Assembly: GCA_964553705.1 (NCBI GenBank)
Contig: CAZKKV010000025.1
Coordinates: forward strand, 1 to 13,571
Reading direction: 5' to 3'
DNA: 13,571 nucleotides
Origin: CAYXNZ01 sp964553705
GTDB lineage: Bacteria; Patescibacteriota; Patescibacteriia; Patescibacteriales; GWC2-42-12
The position numbers and the translations under genes were made by a program. The notes under the pieces were generated by a model. That model worked only from the letters and a program-made list of their open reading frames with translations. It was not told the DNA's origin and did no database searches. Positions 7,362-13,571 of the stretch are shown here, piece after piece (position 1 is the first letter of the stretch; every line of letters begins with the position of its first letter).

Positions 7362-8126
7362 ATGAAAATATTTTTTAAAACAATTTTAAAATATTACTTA
7401 AAATATTTAACCAAAGTAACGCTCTTTATGCATGCACCACTGATAATCGCCATTGCCGGCAGTACTAATAAAACTTTTGTTAAAGACGAAATAAAACAAT
7501 CATTAAACACACAGGGGTTTGATGTAAGATCTAATCCAAAAAGTTTTAATACTGAAATTGGGCTACCTCTAGCTATACTTAATCTACCAAGTGGATATAG
7601 CTCTTACAAAAAATGGGTAAACATAATATTTCAGGCTTTTTTGGCTATTTTTAGCAAAAATTTCCCTAAAATTATCGTTCTTGAGCTCGGAATTTCCAAT
7701 CCTGGAGACATGAAATATTTACTAAGCATTATTCATCCCAAAATTGTCATAATAACGGATATAACACAGAGATATAGTGAAGCCTTCGATGATATGCATG
7801 AGCTAATAGGGGAGTATGAATATTTGATAAAAAAAACAACCCCCGATGGACTCATTATTTTAAATAAAGATAATTTGGCAATAAAAAAATTAAAGCAAAA
7901 AGCACGCACCGAACTAATATTTTTTGGCACGGTTAAAAAAACAGAAGAAGCAGGGGACTATTGGCAAGCAGTTGAAATTATTAAAACTTCAAATGGTCAA
8001 AGTTTCAATATTATAAAACCAACTGGCAAAGAAATATGTGAAATAAATCGCTTTGGACAACATCACGTATACAGCAACTTAATTACAAAAATAGTAAATA
8101 ATAAAATAAATAAATTTACAAGCTAA
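7362..8126 (+). CDS. Mur ligase middle-domain protein (MurF-like), minimal and probably degenerate
   Basis: The ATG at 7362 gives 254 residues; a TTG two codons earlier is less likely. The N-terminus is hydrophobic/basic and lacks a MurNAc-binding domain. A Mur-ligase ATPase middle domain follows: IAIAGSTNKTFVK (about 30-41), RSNPKSFNTEIGLPLAIL, LPSGYSS, VLELGISNPGDMKYLLSI, IVIITDI, TTPDGLIILNKDN, and FGQHHVYSNL near the end. Compared with MurF, the P-loop reads GSTNKT rather than GSVGKT, so the Gly before the catalytic Lys is Asn. The His usually found in the A-H-L-E stretch after the ITDI strand is absent (YSEAFDDM here). The whole C-terminal domain that binds the incoming peptide is missing; the protein stops shortly after the HHVYSNL motif. 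Its stop overlaps the ftsQ ATG by one base, so the short form looks settled rather than recently broken. A catalytic role is doubtful; a wall/division-related binding role is an inference. Confidence 0.75.
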   Translation: MKIFFKTILKYYLKYLTKVTLFMHAPLIIAIAGSTNKTFVKDEIKQSLNTQGFDVRSNPKSFNTEIGLPLAILNLPSGYSSYKKWVNIIFQAFLAIFSKNFPKIIVLELGISNPGDMKYLLSIIHPKIVIITDITQRYSEAFDDMHELIGEYEYLIKKTTPDGLIILNKDNLAIKKLKQKARTELIFFGTVKKTEEAGDYWQAVEIIKTSNGQSFNIIKPTGKEICEINRFGQHHVYSNLITKIVNNKINKFTS

Positions 8127-8998
8127 TGGTTAGCGATAAATTAAAGAAAAAACGAGTTTTAAAACGCGCCGGAAGACATTACGTTTACAATAAAAAGGAG
8201 TATAATAATCCATTTTTCAAAAAAACTCGAACAAAAAAAAGTATTCCATCAAAATATTCATGGCGAATTAAACTTGCTATCATTGAGGTGCTAATTTTAT
8301 TTCTGGGGCTGTTTTGGTTCTTTTTTTTCTCCCCAGTTTTTGAAATTACAAAAATAAATATCAACGGATATACCCGAATACAACAAAAAGATATTCTAGA
8401 TCTAGTTAACAATCAAATGTCATCTTACCTAAACTTTCAAAAAAATATTTTTCTATTTAAAAACCAAACTCTCATCAATAATTTAAATGACAAATATTGT
8501 CTTGAAAAAATTACAGTAAAAAAAGATTTTCCAGCGACTGTTAATGTAATTATCCAAGAAACTAGAACTTCAGTTGTCTGGTATGAAAATGAAAATTATT
8601 ATTATGTAGATAGCGATGGGAATGTCATAGAAAAAGTAGAACCACTTGAAATCACGCAAAAAAATTTCCCCATAATCGATAACCAATCACTCAATTACAT
8701 AGTTGAAAAAGACGTAAACCAAGCCAATGTCAATCAACTAAAATATGTTATTGAATTATTCGAATCGTTAAATAAAAACAATTATAATTTTGAAATTGAA
8801 AAATTTTTGATAGATAACGAATTTAATACAGTCAAATTACTTATTCGACAAGGACCAATAGTAAAATTTAGCTCTCAAGAACCGCTTGAAGGTCAAATAG
8901 CCAAGCTCGACATCTTGATCAACCAAACTCTGAAAGACGATTATATAAAACTTAAAAAAATTGATTTAAGATATGGGGAGTTAATTTTTTATGAATAA
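8126..8998 (+). CDS. ftsQ: Cell division protein FtsQ (POTRA domain)
   Basis: The 290-residue product has a basic cytoplasmic N-terminus (about 1-46, very Lys/Arg-rich), one membrane helix (about 48-70, AIIEVLILFLGLFWFFFF), then an extracytoplasmic POTRA domain. The POTRA begins FEITKININGYTRIQQKDILDLV (given in part) and includes LEKITVKKDFPATVNVIIQE. A beta domain follows with VVWYENENYYYVDSDGNVI and ends LKKIDLRYGELIFYE, which matches the common FtsQ ending (I-D-L-R-x-G). FtsQ is a single-pass scaffold of the divisome that links FtsB/FtsL with septal wall synthesis. The ATG overlaps the stop of the Mur-ligase-like gene, a coupling that recalls the mur-ftsQ order of classic division clusters. 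No Shine-Dalgarno sequence is seen, so translation probably depends on coupling or on the A-rich context. Confidence 0.85.
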   Translation: MVSDKLKKKRVLKRAGRHYVYNKKEYNNPFFKKTRTKKSIPSKYSWRIKLAIIEVLILFLGLFWFFFFSPVFEITKININGYTRIQQKDILDLVNNQMSSYLNFQKNIFLFKNQTLINNLNDKYCLEKITVKKDFPATVNVIIQETRTSVVWYENENYYYVDSDGNVIEKVEPLEITQKNFPIIDNQSLNYIVEKDVNQANVNQLKYVIELFESLNKNNYNFEIEKFLIDNEFNTVKLLIRQGPIVKFSSQEPLEGQIAKLDILINQTLKDDYIKLKKIDLRYGELIFYE

Positions 8999-9070
8999 TA
9001 TTTTGCGACACATAATATTAAAAGAGACGACAAAGTAGGTAATCGGGGTATTCTAAAATAATCATATGTT

Positions 9071-9079
9071 TGATATAAT
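9071..9079 (+). promoter_or_regulatory. Extended -10 promoter for the small membrane protein
   Basis: TGATATAAT is a perfect extended -10 element (TG, one base, TATAAT at 9074-9079). The region 17 bases upstream (TTCTAA at 9051-9056) matches the -35 consensus poorly, which extended -10 promoters tolerate. A start near 9086 would give a leader of about 32 bases to the ATG at 9118. Confidence 0.5.
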
Positions 9080-9117
9080 GATATAAAGGATAACAAAGCA
9101 ATTAAAATAAACAAAAA

Positions 9118-9258
9118 ATGGAAAAATTATTTATATCGATATTTATATTGGCACTAATAGTATATGCCATACTGTCAGCTGGGTTATTTTTACTATTATT
9201 AAAAGTATTGTTGATGTTTAACCCAGAGATACATCTCTTAGGGCTTACTATATACTAA
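9118..9258 (+). CDS. Small predicted membrane protein, 46 residues
   Basis: The frame starts ATG GAA AAA and ends with TAA at 9256-9258. It encodes MEKLFISIFILALIVYAILS followed by AGLFLLLLKVLLMFNPEIHL and a short tail. About 33 consecutive residues are hydrophobic, with a small AGL break that could make one long helix or a hairpin. I do not recognise a family. Support comes from the perfect extended -10 promoter upstream, the A-rich start context shared with other genes here, and its position as the only open stretch in an otherwise empty 396-base convergent gap. In AT-rich DNA a short hydrophobic frame can arise by chance, so coding status is uncertain. It could be a small stress or toxin-like membrane peptide, but nothing visible proves that. 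Confidence 0.4.
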   Translation: MEKLFISIFILALIVYAILSAGLFLLLLKVLLMFNPEIHLLGLTIY

Positions 9259-9287
9259 AAATACCCAAAACATACAAAAAATAATAA

Positions 9288-9323
9288 AATAGCGTCGCAT
9301 AAGTTATATTGTGCGACGCTATT
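9288..9323 (-). terminator. Strong hairpin terminator for the leftward pilin/peptidase genes
   Basis: AATAGCGTCGCA (9288-9299) and TGCGACGCTATT (9312-9323) form a perfect 12-bp inverted repeat with a loop of about 10-12 bases. Read on the - strand the hairpin is followed by a T-rich tract (complement of the A-rich 9271-9287), which is a classic terminator. On the + strand the following bases TGTATTATAA are only weakly T-rich, so it may act in both directions but serves best for the pilin gene about 70 bases away. Confidence 0.75.
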
Positions 9324-9394
9324 GTATTATAAACATAAACTTCCCCTTTCACTGTCTCTACTGTCTATAATGACTGCTAAAAATATTTATTTGT

Positions 9395-9928
9395 CTAATT
9401 TATTTCAAACTTTCCAATAACATAGTCAAACTCTTCTTGCCAATCACGATTGGGGCATGAAAAACCACTACCACTATACTTTGTTGTTGGTCTTGTGTCT
9501 GTTTCCAGGTCAGTAACACCTAAAATGTAAAACTTACCTTTGTTTGAATCACAGCCTTCACTTCCCTCTTCGTAAACATAGTACTTTAATGCCTGAGCGC
9601 CTGAAAAGGATGGATCACTTGGAGTTTTACTTACAAAACCTTCGTTTTCTAAAGCCTGAATAAAGCCATCTCCCCCGTCTTCCTCGCAAAAACCTTCATC
9701 CCAGCCCTCACTACAAGCATCAGATGAAGGATCTGGCCAATGACTATATTTATCATAATACAAATCCAATGCTTTACTTATTTGGCCAATATTAGCTATT
9801 CTTTGAGCATCTCTGCTACCCATTCGTGCGCTATTAAACGCAATCATTGAGGCTACAGCAATAAAACCGATTATACTAATAACAACCAAAAGTTCAATTA
9901 AAGTAAAACCATTTTTATTTTTTTTCAT
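9395..9928 (-). CDS. Type IV pilin-like protein (prepilin)
   Basis: The 177-residue product starts MKKNKN-GFTLIELLVVISIIG, a textbook class III signal. Prepilin peptidase should cut after G7 and methylate F8, and the required Glu is at +5 (E12). The hydrophobic helix (about 8-28) continues as an amphipathic stalk with SARMGSRDAQRIANIGQISKALDLYYDKY, given here in part, which is typical of GspG/PilA-like pseudopilins in Patescibacteria. The globular head is acidic and holds four Cys (DACSEGW, GFCEEDG, EGCDSNK, FSCPNRD) that could form two disulfides. Pilins of this kind build surface fibres for attachment or DNA uptake, or pseudopili of secretion machines; which one cannot be told. It lies 19 bases downstream of the peptidase gene stop, probably in the same transcript, and a strong terminator follows. 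No other pilus machinery genes are in view. Confidence 0.88.
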   Translation of the reverse strand: MKKNKNGFTLIELLVVISIIGFIAVASMIAFNSARMGSRDAQRIANIGQISKALDLYYDKYSHWPDPSSDACSEGWDEGFCEEDGGDGFIQALENEGFVSKTPSDPSFSGAQALKYYVYEEGSEGCDSNKGKFYILGVTDLETDTRPTTKYSGSGFSCPNRDWQEEFDYVIGKFEIN

Positions 9929-9947
9929 ATAAAAATATTAACATGTT

Positions 9948-11156
9948 TTATGGTAAATATTCTAAAGGGTCAGTCGGAATACCATTTAATCTAACTTCAA
10001 AATGTAAATGTGGACCAGTGGTCAACGAACCAGCTCCAGGAGTACCAGGCATCCCTCCACTCTTGCCTATCGCCTGACCTTGAACGACATATTCATCTTC
10101 ACTAACATAAATCTTTGATACATGACCATAAACTGTCGCTAAACCGTCGCCATGGACAATCATGATATAACTATAGCCCATACCAGCGTCTTTGGCGCGA
10201 GCCACGTAGCCAGAAGCAGCGGCTCTTAGTGTTGTTCCCTGCCCCGCCCTAATATCTATGGCCGGGTGTTCAAAAATATATTTAAAAGGATAATCCGGAT
10301 CGTGAAAATAAGATATAATTGTGTTTTTTGCCACCGGCCAAATTAAACCATTATCATTGAACTGCAAATCACCACCACTTATATTTGACAACTTTGCCCT
10401 GACCGCCTTTTCTAAACTGACAATTTCAGCCGCTGCCTGCTCTTGCTCTCTCTTTGCTTCAGTTAATAATTTCTGATATTCCCTTTCTGACGATTTTGTC
10501 TGCTCAATAATATACCCTTTGTTTTCTCTCTCTCCTGCCAAAGTAACTTGTTGTTTCTCAAGCTCCAGTTTCAACGAAGCAGATTCTCTTTTTTTCTCCG
10601 TCAAATCATCTTTCTGCTCTTCTAATTGTTTTTTATATTCACTTAATGTTTTTAAACTATCTCCGATTTCGCTATTTATGTCTTCTAAATACTTAACCCG
10701 ATTAACAAAATCTGTAAAAGAATCATTAAGCAATAATATCTCTATCAAAGACTTATCGTCTTGTTTTTGAATCAAATACAAAACATTGGCAATATGTTCT
10801 TTTTGTCCATTTATTTTTTCGTCTTTATCTTCGATTTCTAAATTTACTTTCTTTATTTCAAGATTTATCCGCTCTATCTCAACGTTTGTATTCTCTATGT
10901 CCAATTCTGCTTTCGCCAATCTGTTCTCTAAAATAGCTAACTGGTTTGATAAACTAGCTTTTTCTTTTTGTTTTTGCGCAATAATTTTACTGTAAACTTC
11001 TTGCTTTTCCTGGTTCTTTTTCAACTCTTCTCTCTTGCTTTGAATGTCTTGATTTAATAGCTTAACTTCAGCATTTTCGTCTTCAGCGATTATATTAAGA
11101 GGCATCGAAAAAACAAAAGTCAATATTAATAACTTAACCAATAATTTTCTTTTCAT
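9948..11156 (-). CDS. EnvC-like coiled-coil M23 peptidase (murein hydrolase or activator)
   Basis: From the ATG at 11156 the product has 402 residues. Starts at 11162 (MDMKRK) and 11198 are also open, but 11156 gives a clean signal peptide: MKRK, a hydrophobic core, and a likely cut near NIIA-EDE. Residues about 25-275 form a long charged coiled coil (Glu/Lys/Gln-rich heptads), as in EnvC and related proteins that control wall splitting at division. The C-terminal LytM/M23 domain (about 285-402) has all zinc and catalytic residues: HPAID (H297, D301), YGH, and HLHFE (H383, H385). It should therefore be an active endopeptidase, unlike degenerate EnvC regulators. It acts outside the cytoplasmic membrane on peptidoglycan cross-links. 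The pilin gene follows after 19 bases. An extended -10 promoter sits directly upstream, separate from gltX. Confidence 0.88.
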   Translation of the reverse strand: MKRKLLVKLLILTFVFSMPLNIIAEDENAEVKLLNQDIQSKREELKKNQEKQEVYSKIIAQKQKEKASLSNQLAILENRLAKAELDIENTNVEIERINLEIKKVNLEIEDKDEKINGQKEHIANVLYLIQKQDDKSLIEILLLNDSFTDFVNRVKYLEDINSEIGDSLKTLSEYKKQLEEQKDDLTEKKRESASLKLELEKQQVTLAGERENKGYIIEQTKSSEREYQKLLTEAKREQEQAAAEIVSLEKAVRAKLSNISGGDLQFNDNGLIWPVAKNTIISYFHDPDYPFKYIFEHPAIDIRAGQGTTLRAAASGYVARAKDAGMGYSYIMIVHGDGLATVYGHVSKIYVSEDEYVVQGQAIGKSGGMPGTPGAGSLTTGPHLHFEVRLNGIPTDPLEYLP

Positions 11157-11162
11157 ATCCAT

Positions 11163-11171
11163 ATTATAACA
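11163..11171 (-). promoter_or_regulatory. Extended -10 promoter, nearly leaderless, for the M23 peptidase gene
   Basis: Read on the - strand the sequence is TGTTATAAT followed by ATGGATATG. This is a perfect extended -10 (TG, one base, TATAAT at 11168 down to 11163). A start 6-7 bases downstream falls on or next to the ATG at 11156, predicting a leaderless or near-leaderless message. The -35 region 17 bases upstream (TTTTTA) is weak. Confidence 0.5.
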
Positions 11172-11237
11172 TAATATGTAAAAATTAAAAACACACATTA
11201 AAATGTATATTTTTAAAACAACTAAGCACTAGTATTT

Positions 11238-12707
11238 TCACTCCAATCTTTCAATTCCTATTTTTATCTTTTCTAAACTTTCTCCTTTACCAAGAATTTC
11301 GGCTACTTCAAACGGACCAGGGCTAGCTTTTTTGCCAGTCAAAGCAACACGCATTGGCCAGAGATAATCCCCCACCTTGACTTCTTTTGATTTAATATAA
11401 TCAATTAAAACTTTTTCTATATTCTCCCTGGTCCATTCTTTTTCTGAAATTTTTTCCAGCTGGGTACTCACCTCTTCTAAATTATTTTTTACTTCTTTTT
11501 TGGTTAACTTTTTCCAAATTAAAAGTTCTGATTCGTATTCTAATTTATCTACAAAGAAAAAATTTGTAAACTCGCCTATTTCTGACAATCTCTTTAGTCT
11601 CTCCTGCTCCAAAGCGACAACTTTTTTTATAAATTCATCTGTTTTCTTCATATTTTGGCTAATTTTAGCTAAAATATCTTTCAAATACGGTTTACATAAA
11701 CCAACTAATTCATCAATTGATTTCTGACGAATGTAATATCCGTTAAAATAATCTAATTTTTCAATATCAAAAACTGCTGGGCTAGTACCCATGTCTTCAA
11801 ACTGAAATTCTTTTTCTATCTCCGACAAACTAAATAACTCATTATCACCCTTGGGATGCCAACCCTGTAGGACGCTGAAGTTAATCAAAGCCTCCGGCAA
11901 ATATCCTTTGGCACGATAATCCTCAACCGCCACATCCCCCTGCCTTTTACTTAATTTTCCACCTTCTTTATTTAAAGTTAACGGCACATGGATAAATTTC
12001 GGCGGCTGCCAATCAAAAGCCTGGTACAGTAAAATATTTTTTGGAAATGACGACAGCCATTCATCCCCTCTCAAAACATGGCTAATTTCCATTAAATGAT
12101 CATCAATAACATTGGCGAATTGATAAGTCGGAATACCGTTTGATTTTATTAAAACATGATCCTCTAAGTCTTGGCTCTTGAAACTGATATCCCCTCTTAG
12201 TTCATCGTAAACTTTTATTTCTCCATCAATGGGCATTTTTTGCCTAATAACAAATTCTTCGCCTTTGTCTAATTTTTTTTGAATTTCATCATCGCTTAAA
12301 TCTCGACAAGCTCTATCGTAGCGAGGCGGCATTTTTTTTGCTTGCTGACTAGCTCGCATTTTTTCCAATCGTTCAGCGCTACAAAAACAACGATATACTT
12401 TTTTGCTCGCTAATAATTCATCCGAATATTTTTTGTAGATATCCAAACGCTGGCTCTGAACATACGGTCCAAATTTTCCTCCAATATGCGGTCCTTCGTC
12501 AAAATCAATGCTTAACCAATCCAGAATATCAATCAAACCATCAACTGCACCTTCAATCTCTCTTTTTTGGTCAGTGTCTTCTATCCGTAAAATTAACTGA
12601 CCGTTATTTTTTTTTGCAATCAAATAATTAAACAAAACCATTCTCAGGCTGCCGATATGCAGAAATCCGGTTGGTGATGGCGCAAATCTAACTCTTATTT
12701 TTGACAT
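11238..12707 (-). CDS. gltX: Glutamyl-tRNA synthetase
   Basis: This class I synthetase charges tRNA-Glu (and, where it is non-discriminating, tRNA-Gln for later amidation). The 489-residue length is typical. Key motifs are FAPSPTGFLHIGS (HIGH-equivalent at 17-20), LILRIEDTDQKRE, EGPHIGG, a partial zinc-type cluster CFC (107, 109) plus C134, VLRGDEWLSS, and GGKLSKRQGDV (KMSKS-equivalent KLSKR at 251-255). DMGTSPAVFDIEKLDYFNG begins the anticodon-binding half. The C-terminal WPMRVALTGKKASPGPFEV is also a family hallmark. The start MSKIRVRFAPSPTG fits the family. It ends with TGA, the only TGA stop among the window's genes, which argues against TGA recoding. It lies 45 bases after the upstream gene with no clear terminator between them. 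Confidence 0.96.
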   Translation of the reverse strand: MSKIRVRFAPSPTGFLHIGSLRMVLFNYLIAKKNNGQLILRIEDTDQKREIEGAVDGLIDILDWLSIDFDEGPHIGGKFGPYVQSQRLDIYKKYSDELLASKKVYRCFCSAERLEKMRASQQAKKMPPRYDRACRDLSDDEIQKKLDKGEEFVIRQKMPIDGEIKVYDELRGDISFKSQDLEDHVLIKSNGIPTYQFANVIDDHLMEISHVLRGDEWLSSFPKNILLYQAFDWQPPKFIHVPLTLNKEGGKLSKRQGDVAVEDYRAKGYLPEALINFSVLQGWHPKGDNELFSLSEIEKEFQFEDMGTSPAVFDIEKLDYFNGYYIRQKSIDELVGLCKPYLKDILAKISQNMKKTDEFIKKVVALEQERLKRLSEIGEFTNFFFVDKLEYESELLIWKKLTKKEVKNNLEEVSTQLEKISEKEWTRENIEKVLIDYIKSKEVKVGDYLWPMRVALTGKKASPGPFEVAEILGKGESLEKIKIGIERLE

Positions 12708-12752
12708 ATTTTTTATATATTTTATTGTATAAACTTTTTATTTTATACTAGT

Positions 12753-13571
12753 CTAAATATTTTTTAAATACTCTTTAAATGATTCATGAAATTTTTCCAC
12801 AGCTTCTTTCCTTGATGGATGTACTTCGTTTACTAAATTTTCACTATCAACCCATTTCCAGCCAGTATGCTCCCAAAAATTTACCTTAATATCGCTATCT
12901 TGACCAAAAAATTCTGCGATAAACAAACCTTGCTTCTGTCCTTTGTAACCCCATATCTGTTTTGCTGTAATATTGAATTTACTTAGTTTTTCCTTAAATT
13001 CATAAGTATATATTTTTTTTGAAGAATAAACTGCTTTGAATTTATCAGTATTGATTTCTTCTTTTAGTTCTCGTGATCCAGCCGTCATTAAATCCTCTCT
13101 ATCAGTTCCCCCCTGAGGTAATTGCCAATGACCTTTTTCAATTTTACGCTCAACTAATAAAAATTTATATTTATCATCCTCCTTTTTATATAACATGCAC
13201 ACAACATTAGATCTGTAAAAAAACGGATAAATAAAACGCCAAGCTATAAATTTACCAGGAAAAACAATGACGGCATTATAAATTCTTCTCCAACGCCAAG
13301 GCTGTTTAATTAACCGCCAAATCCATTCAATTCCTAAAAATCTCATAACTTTTGGTGCTCGCTTAATTTTTTCTGTCAAAAAATCAAAACTTCCCCCTAC
13401 TCCAATTGCTAATTTCGCTGAAGGAATATTTTTTAAATTATGAAAATTAATTTTTTCCTGCCAAGGCGCGCCAAGACCGGTGATAATTAAATCTGGCTTA
13501 AAATTATTTATTTCTGTAATATTAAGTAGTCTTCCGGCTCTATTAATTTCTTGAACCAAAACAGATATTTG
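12753..13571 (-). CDS. WecG/TagA/CpsF glycosyltransferase C-terminus fused to an RppH-like Nudix domain (5' partial)
   Basis: The frame is open to the right edge, so the N-terminus is outside the window; about 272 residues are visible. The first 110 match the C-terminal half of WecG/TagA/CpsF glycosyltransferases: INNFKPDLIITGLGAPWQEK, AIGVGGSFDFLTEKIKRAPK, FLGIEWIWRLIKQPWRWRR. These add N-acetylmannosamine-type sugars to lipid-linked carriers at the membrane. After a short hydrophobic/basic linker (FPGKFIAWRFIYPFFYRS), a Nudix domain follows with FLLVERKIEKGHWQLPQGG and the Nudix box E-x7-RELKEE. WQLPQGG recalls RppH and Ap4A hydrolases, which cut nucleoside-diphosphate linkages. The gap between GG and the box Glu is shorter than in RppH and EEVG is EEIN, but the catalytic REL-x-EE residues are kept. 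Both parts are in one uninterrupted frame, so this is a real fusion in the sequence. Confidence 0.82.
   Translation of the reverse strand, partial: QISVLVQEINRAGRLLNITEINNFKPDLIITGLGAPWQEKINFHNLKNIPSAKLAIGVGGSFDFLTEKIKRAPKVMRFLGIEWIWRLIKQPWRWRRIYNAVIVFPGKFIAWRFIYPFFYRSNVVCMLYKKEDDKYKFLLVERKIEKGHWQLPQGGTDREDLMTAGSRELKEEINTDKFKAVYSSKKIYTYEFKEKLSKFNITAKQIWGYKGQKQGLFIAEFFGQDSDIKVNFWEHTGWKWVDSENLVNEVHPSRKEAVEKFHESFKEYLKNI

Noticed and set aside
8996..9020. A/T hairpin TAATATT ... AATATTA right at the ftsQ stop
   Set aside because: The arms are all A/T and no T-run follows on either strand, so it is not a convincing terminator; such repeats arise easily in this base composition.
9335..9394. Repeated ACTGTCT words in the 3' region of the pilin transcript
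   Set aside because: Only two 7-base copies are present, which is too short to mean anything.
10519..10995. Open frames on the + strand inside the peptidase gene
   Set aside because: They are antisense shadows of the Glu/Lys-rich coiled coil, giving Ser/Phe-rich nonsense proteins.

Overview
The window is AT-rich, densely packed bacterial DNA. It holds parts or all of 15 protein genes, with no rRNA, tRNA, IS element or CRISPR array seen. The best taxonomic guess, by inference from protein style only, is a Patescibacteria/CPR (Parcubacteria-like) bacterium. The reasons are: divergent LysRS and SerRS motifs, a stripped-down Mur-ligase protein next to FtsQ, an archaeal-type FAD synthase/cytidylyltransferase-like gene, a type IV pilin beside an EnvC-like M23 peptidase, A/T-rich leaders with no Shine-Dalgarno sequence before any gene, and mostly TAA stops. 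TGA ends gltX, so the standard bacterial code fits.

Layout, left half (+ strand). A 5'-truncated Wzy/O-antigen-ligase-like membrane protein runs in from the left edge. It is followed by greA with its own terminator. Next comes a good promoter (1779-1807) and a terminator-like hairpin in the leader of lysS. A compact run follows: lysS, an HD-domain protein, a small nucleotidyltransferase, a nucleoside deoxyribosyltransferase-like gene broken by a one-base frameshift, and serS. Spacings run from an 11-base overlap to 28 bases, and a terminator closes the run at about 6105-6142. A class I/II aminotransferase, a Mur-ligase middle-domain protein and ftsQ follow, the last two overlapping by one base.

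The 396-base gap between the convergent halves (8999-9394) holds a probable 46-residue membrane protein with an extended -10 promoter, and a 12-bp perfect hairpin that best serves as terminator for the leftward genes.

Right half (- strand, read leftward). A 5'-truncated protein joins the C-terminal part of a WecG/TagA/CpsF glycosyltransferase to an RppH-like Nudix domain. Then come gltX, an EnvC-like coiled-coil/M23 peptidase with an almost leaderless promoter, and a type IV pilin-like protein.

Taken together the genes cover translation (three aminoacyl-tRNA synthetases), transcript elongation, envelope polymer synthesis, cell-wall remodelling and division, and surface pili. The points most worth following are the frameshifted deoxyribosyltransferase, the Mur-ligase relic coupled to ftsQ, the glycosyltransferase-Nudix fusion and the possible attenuator before lysS.
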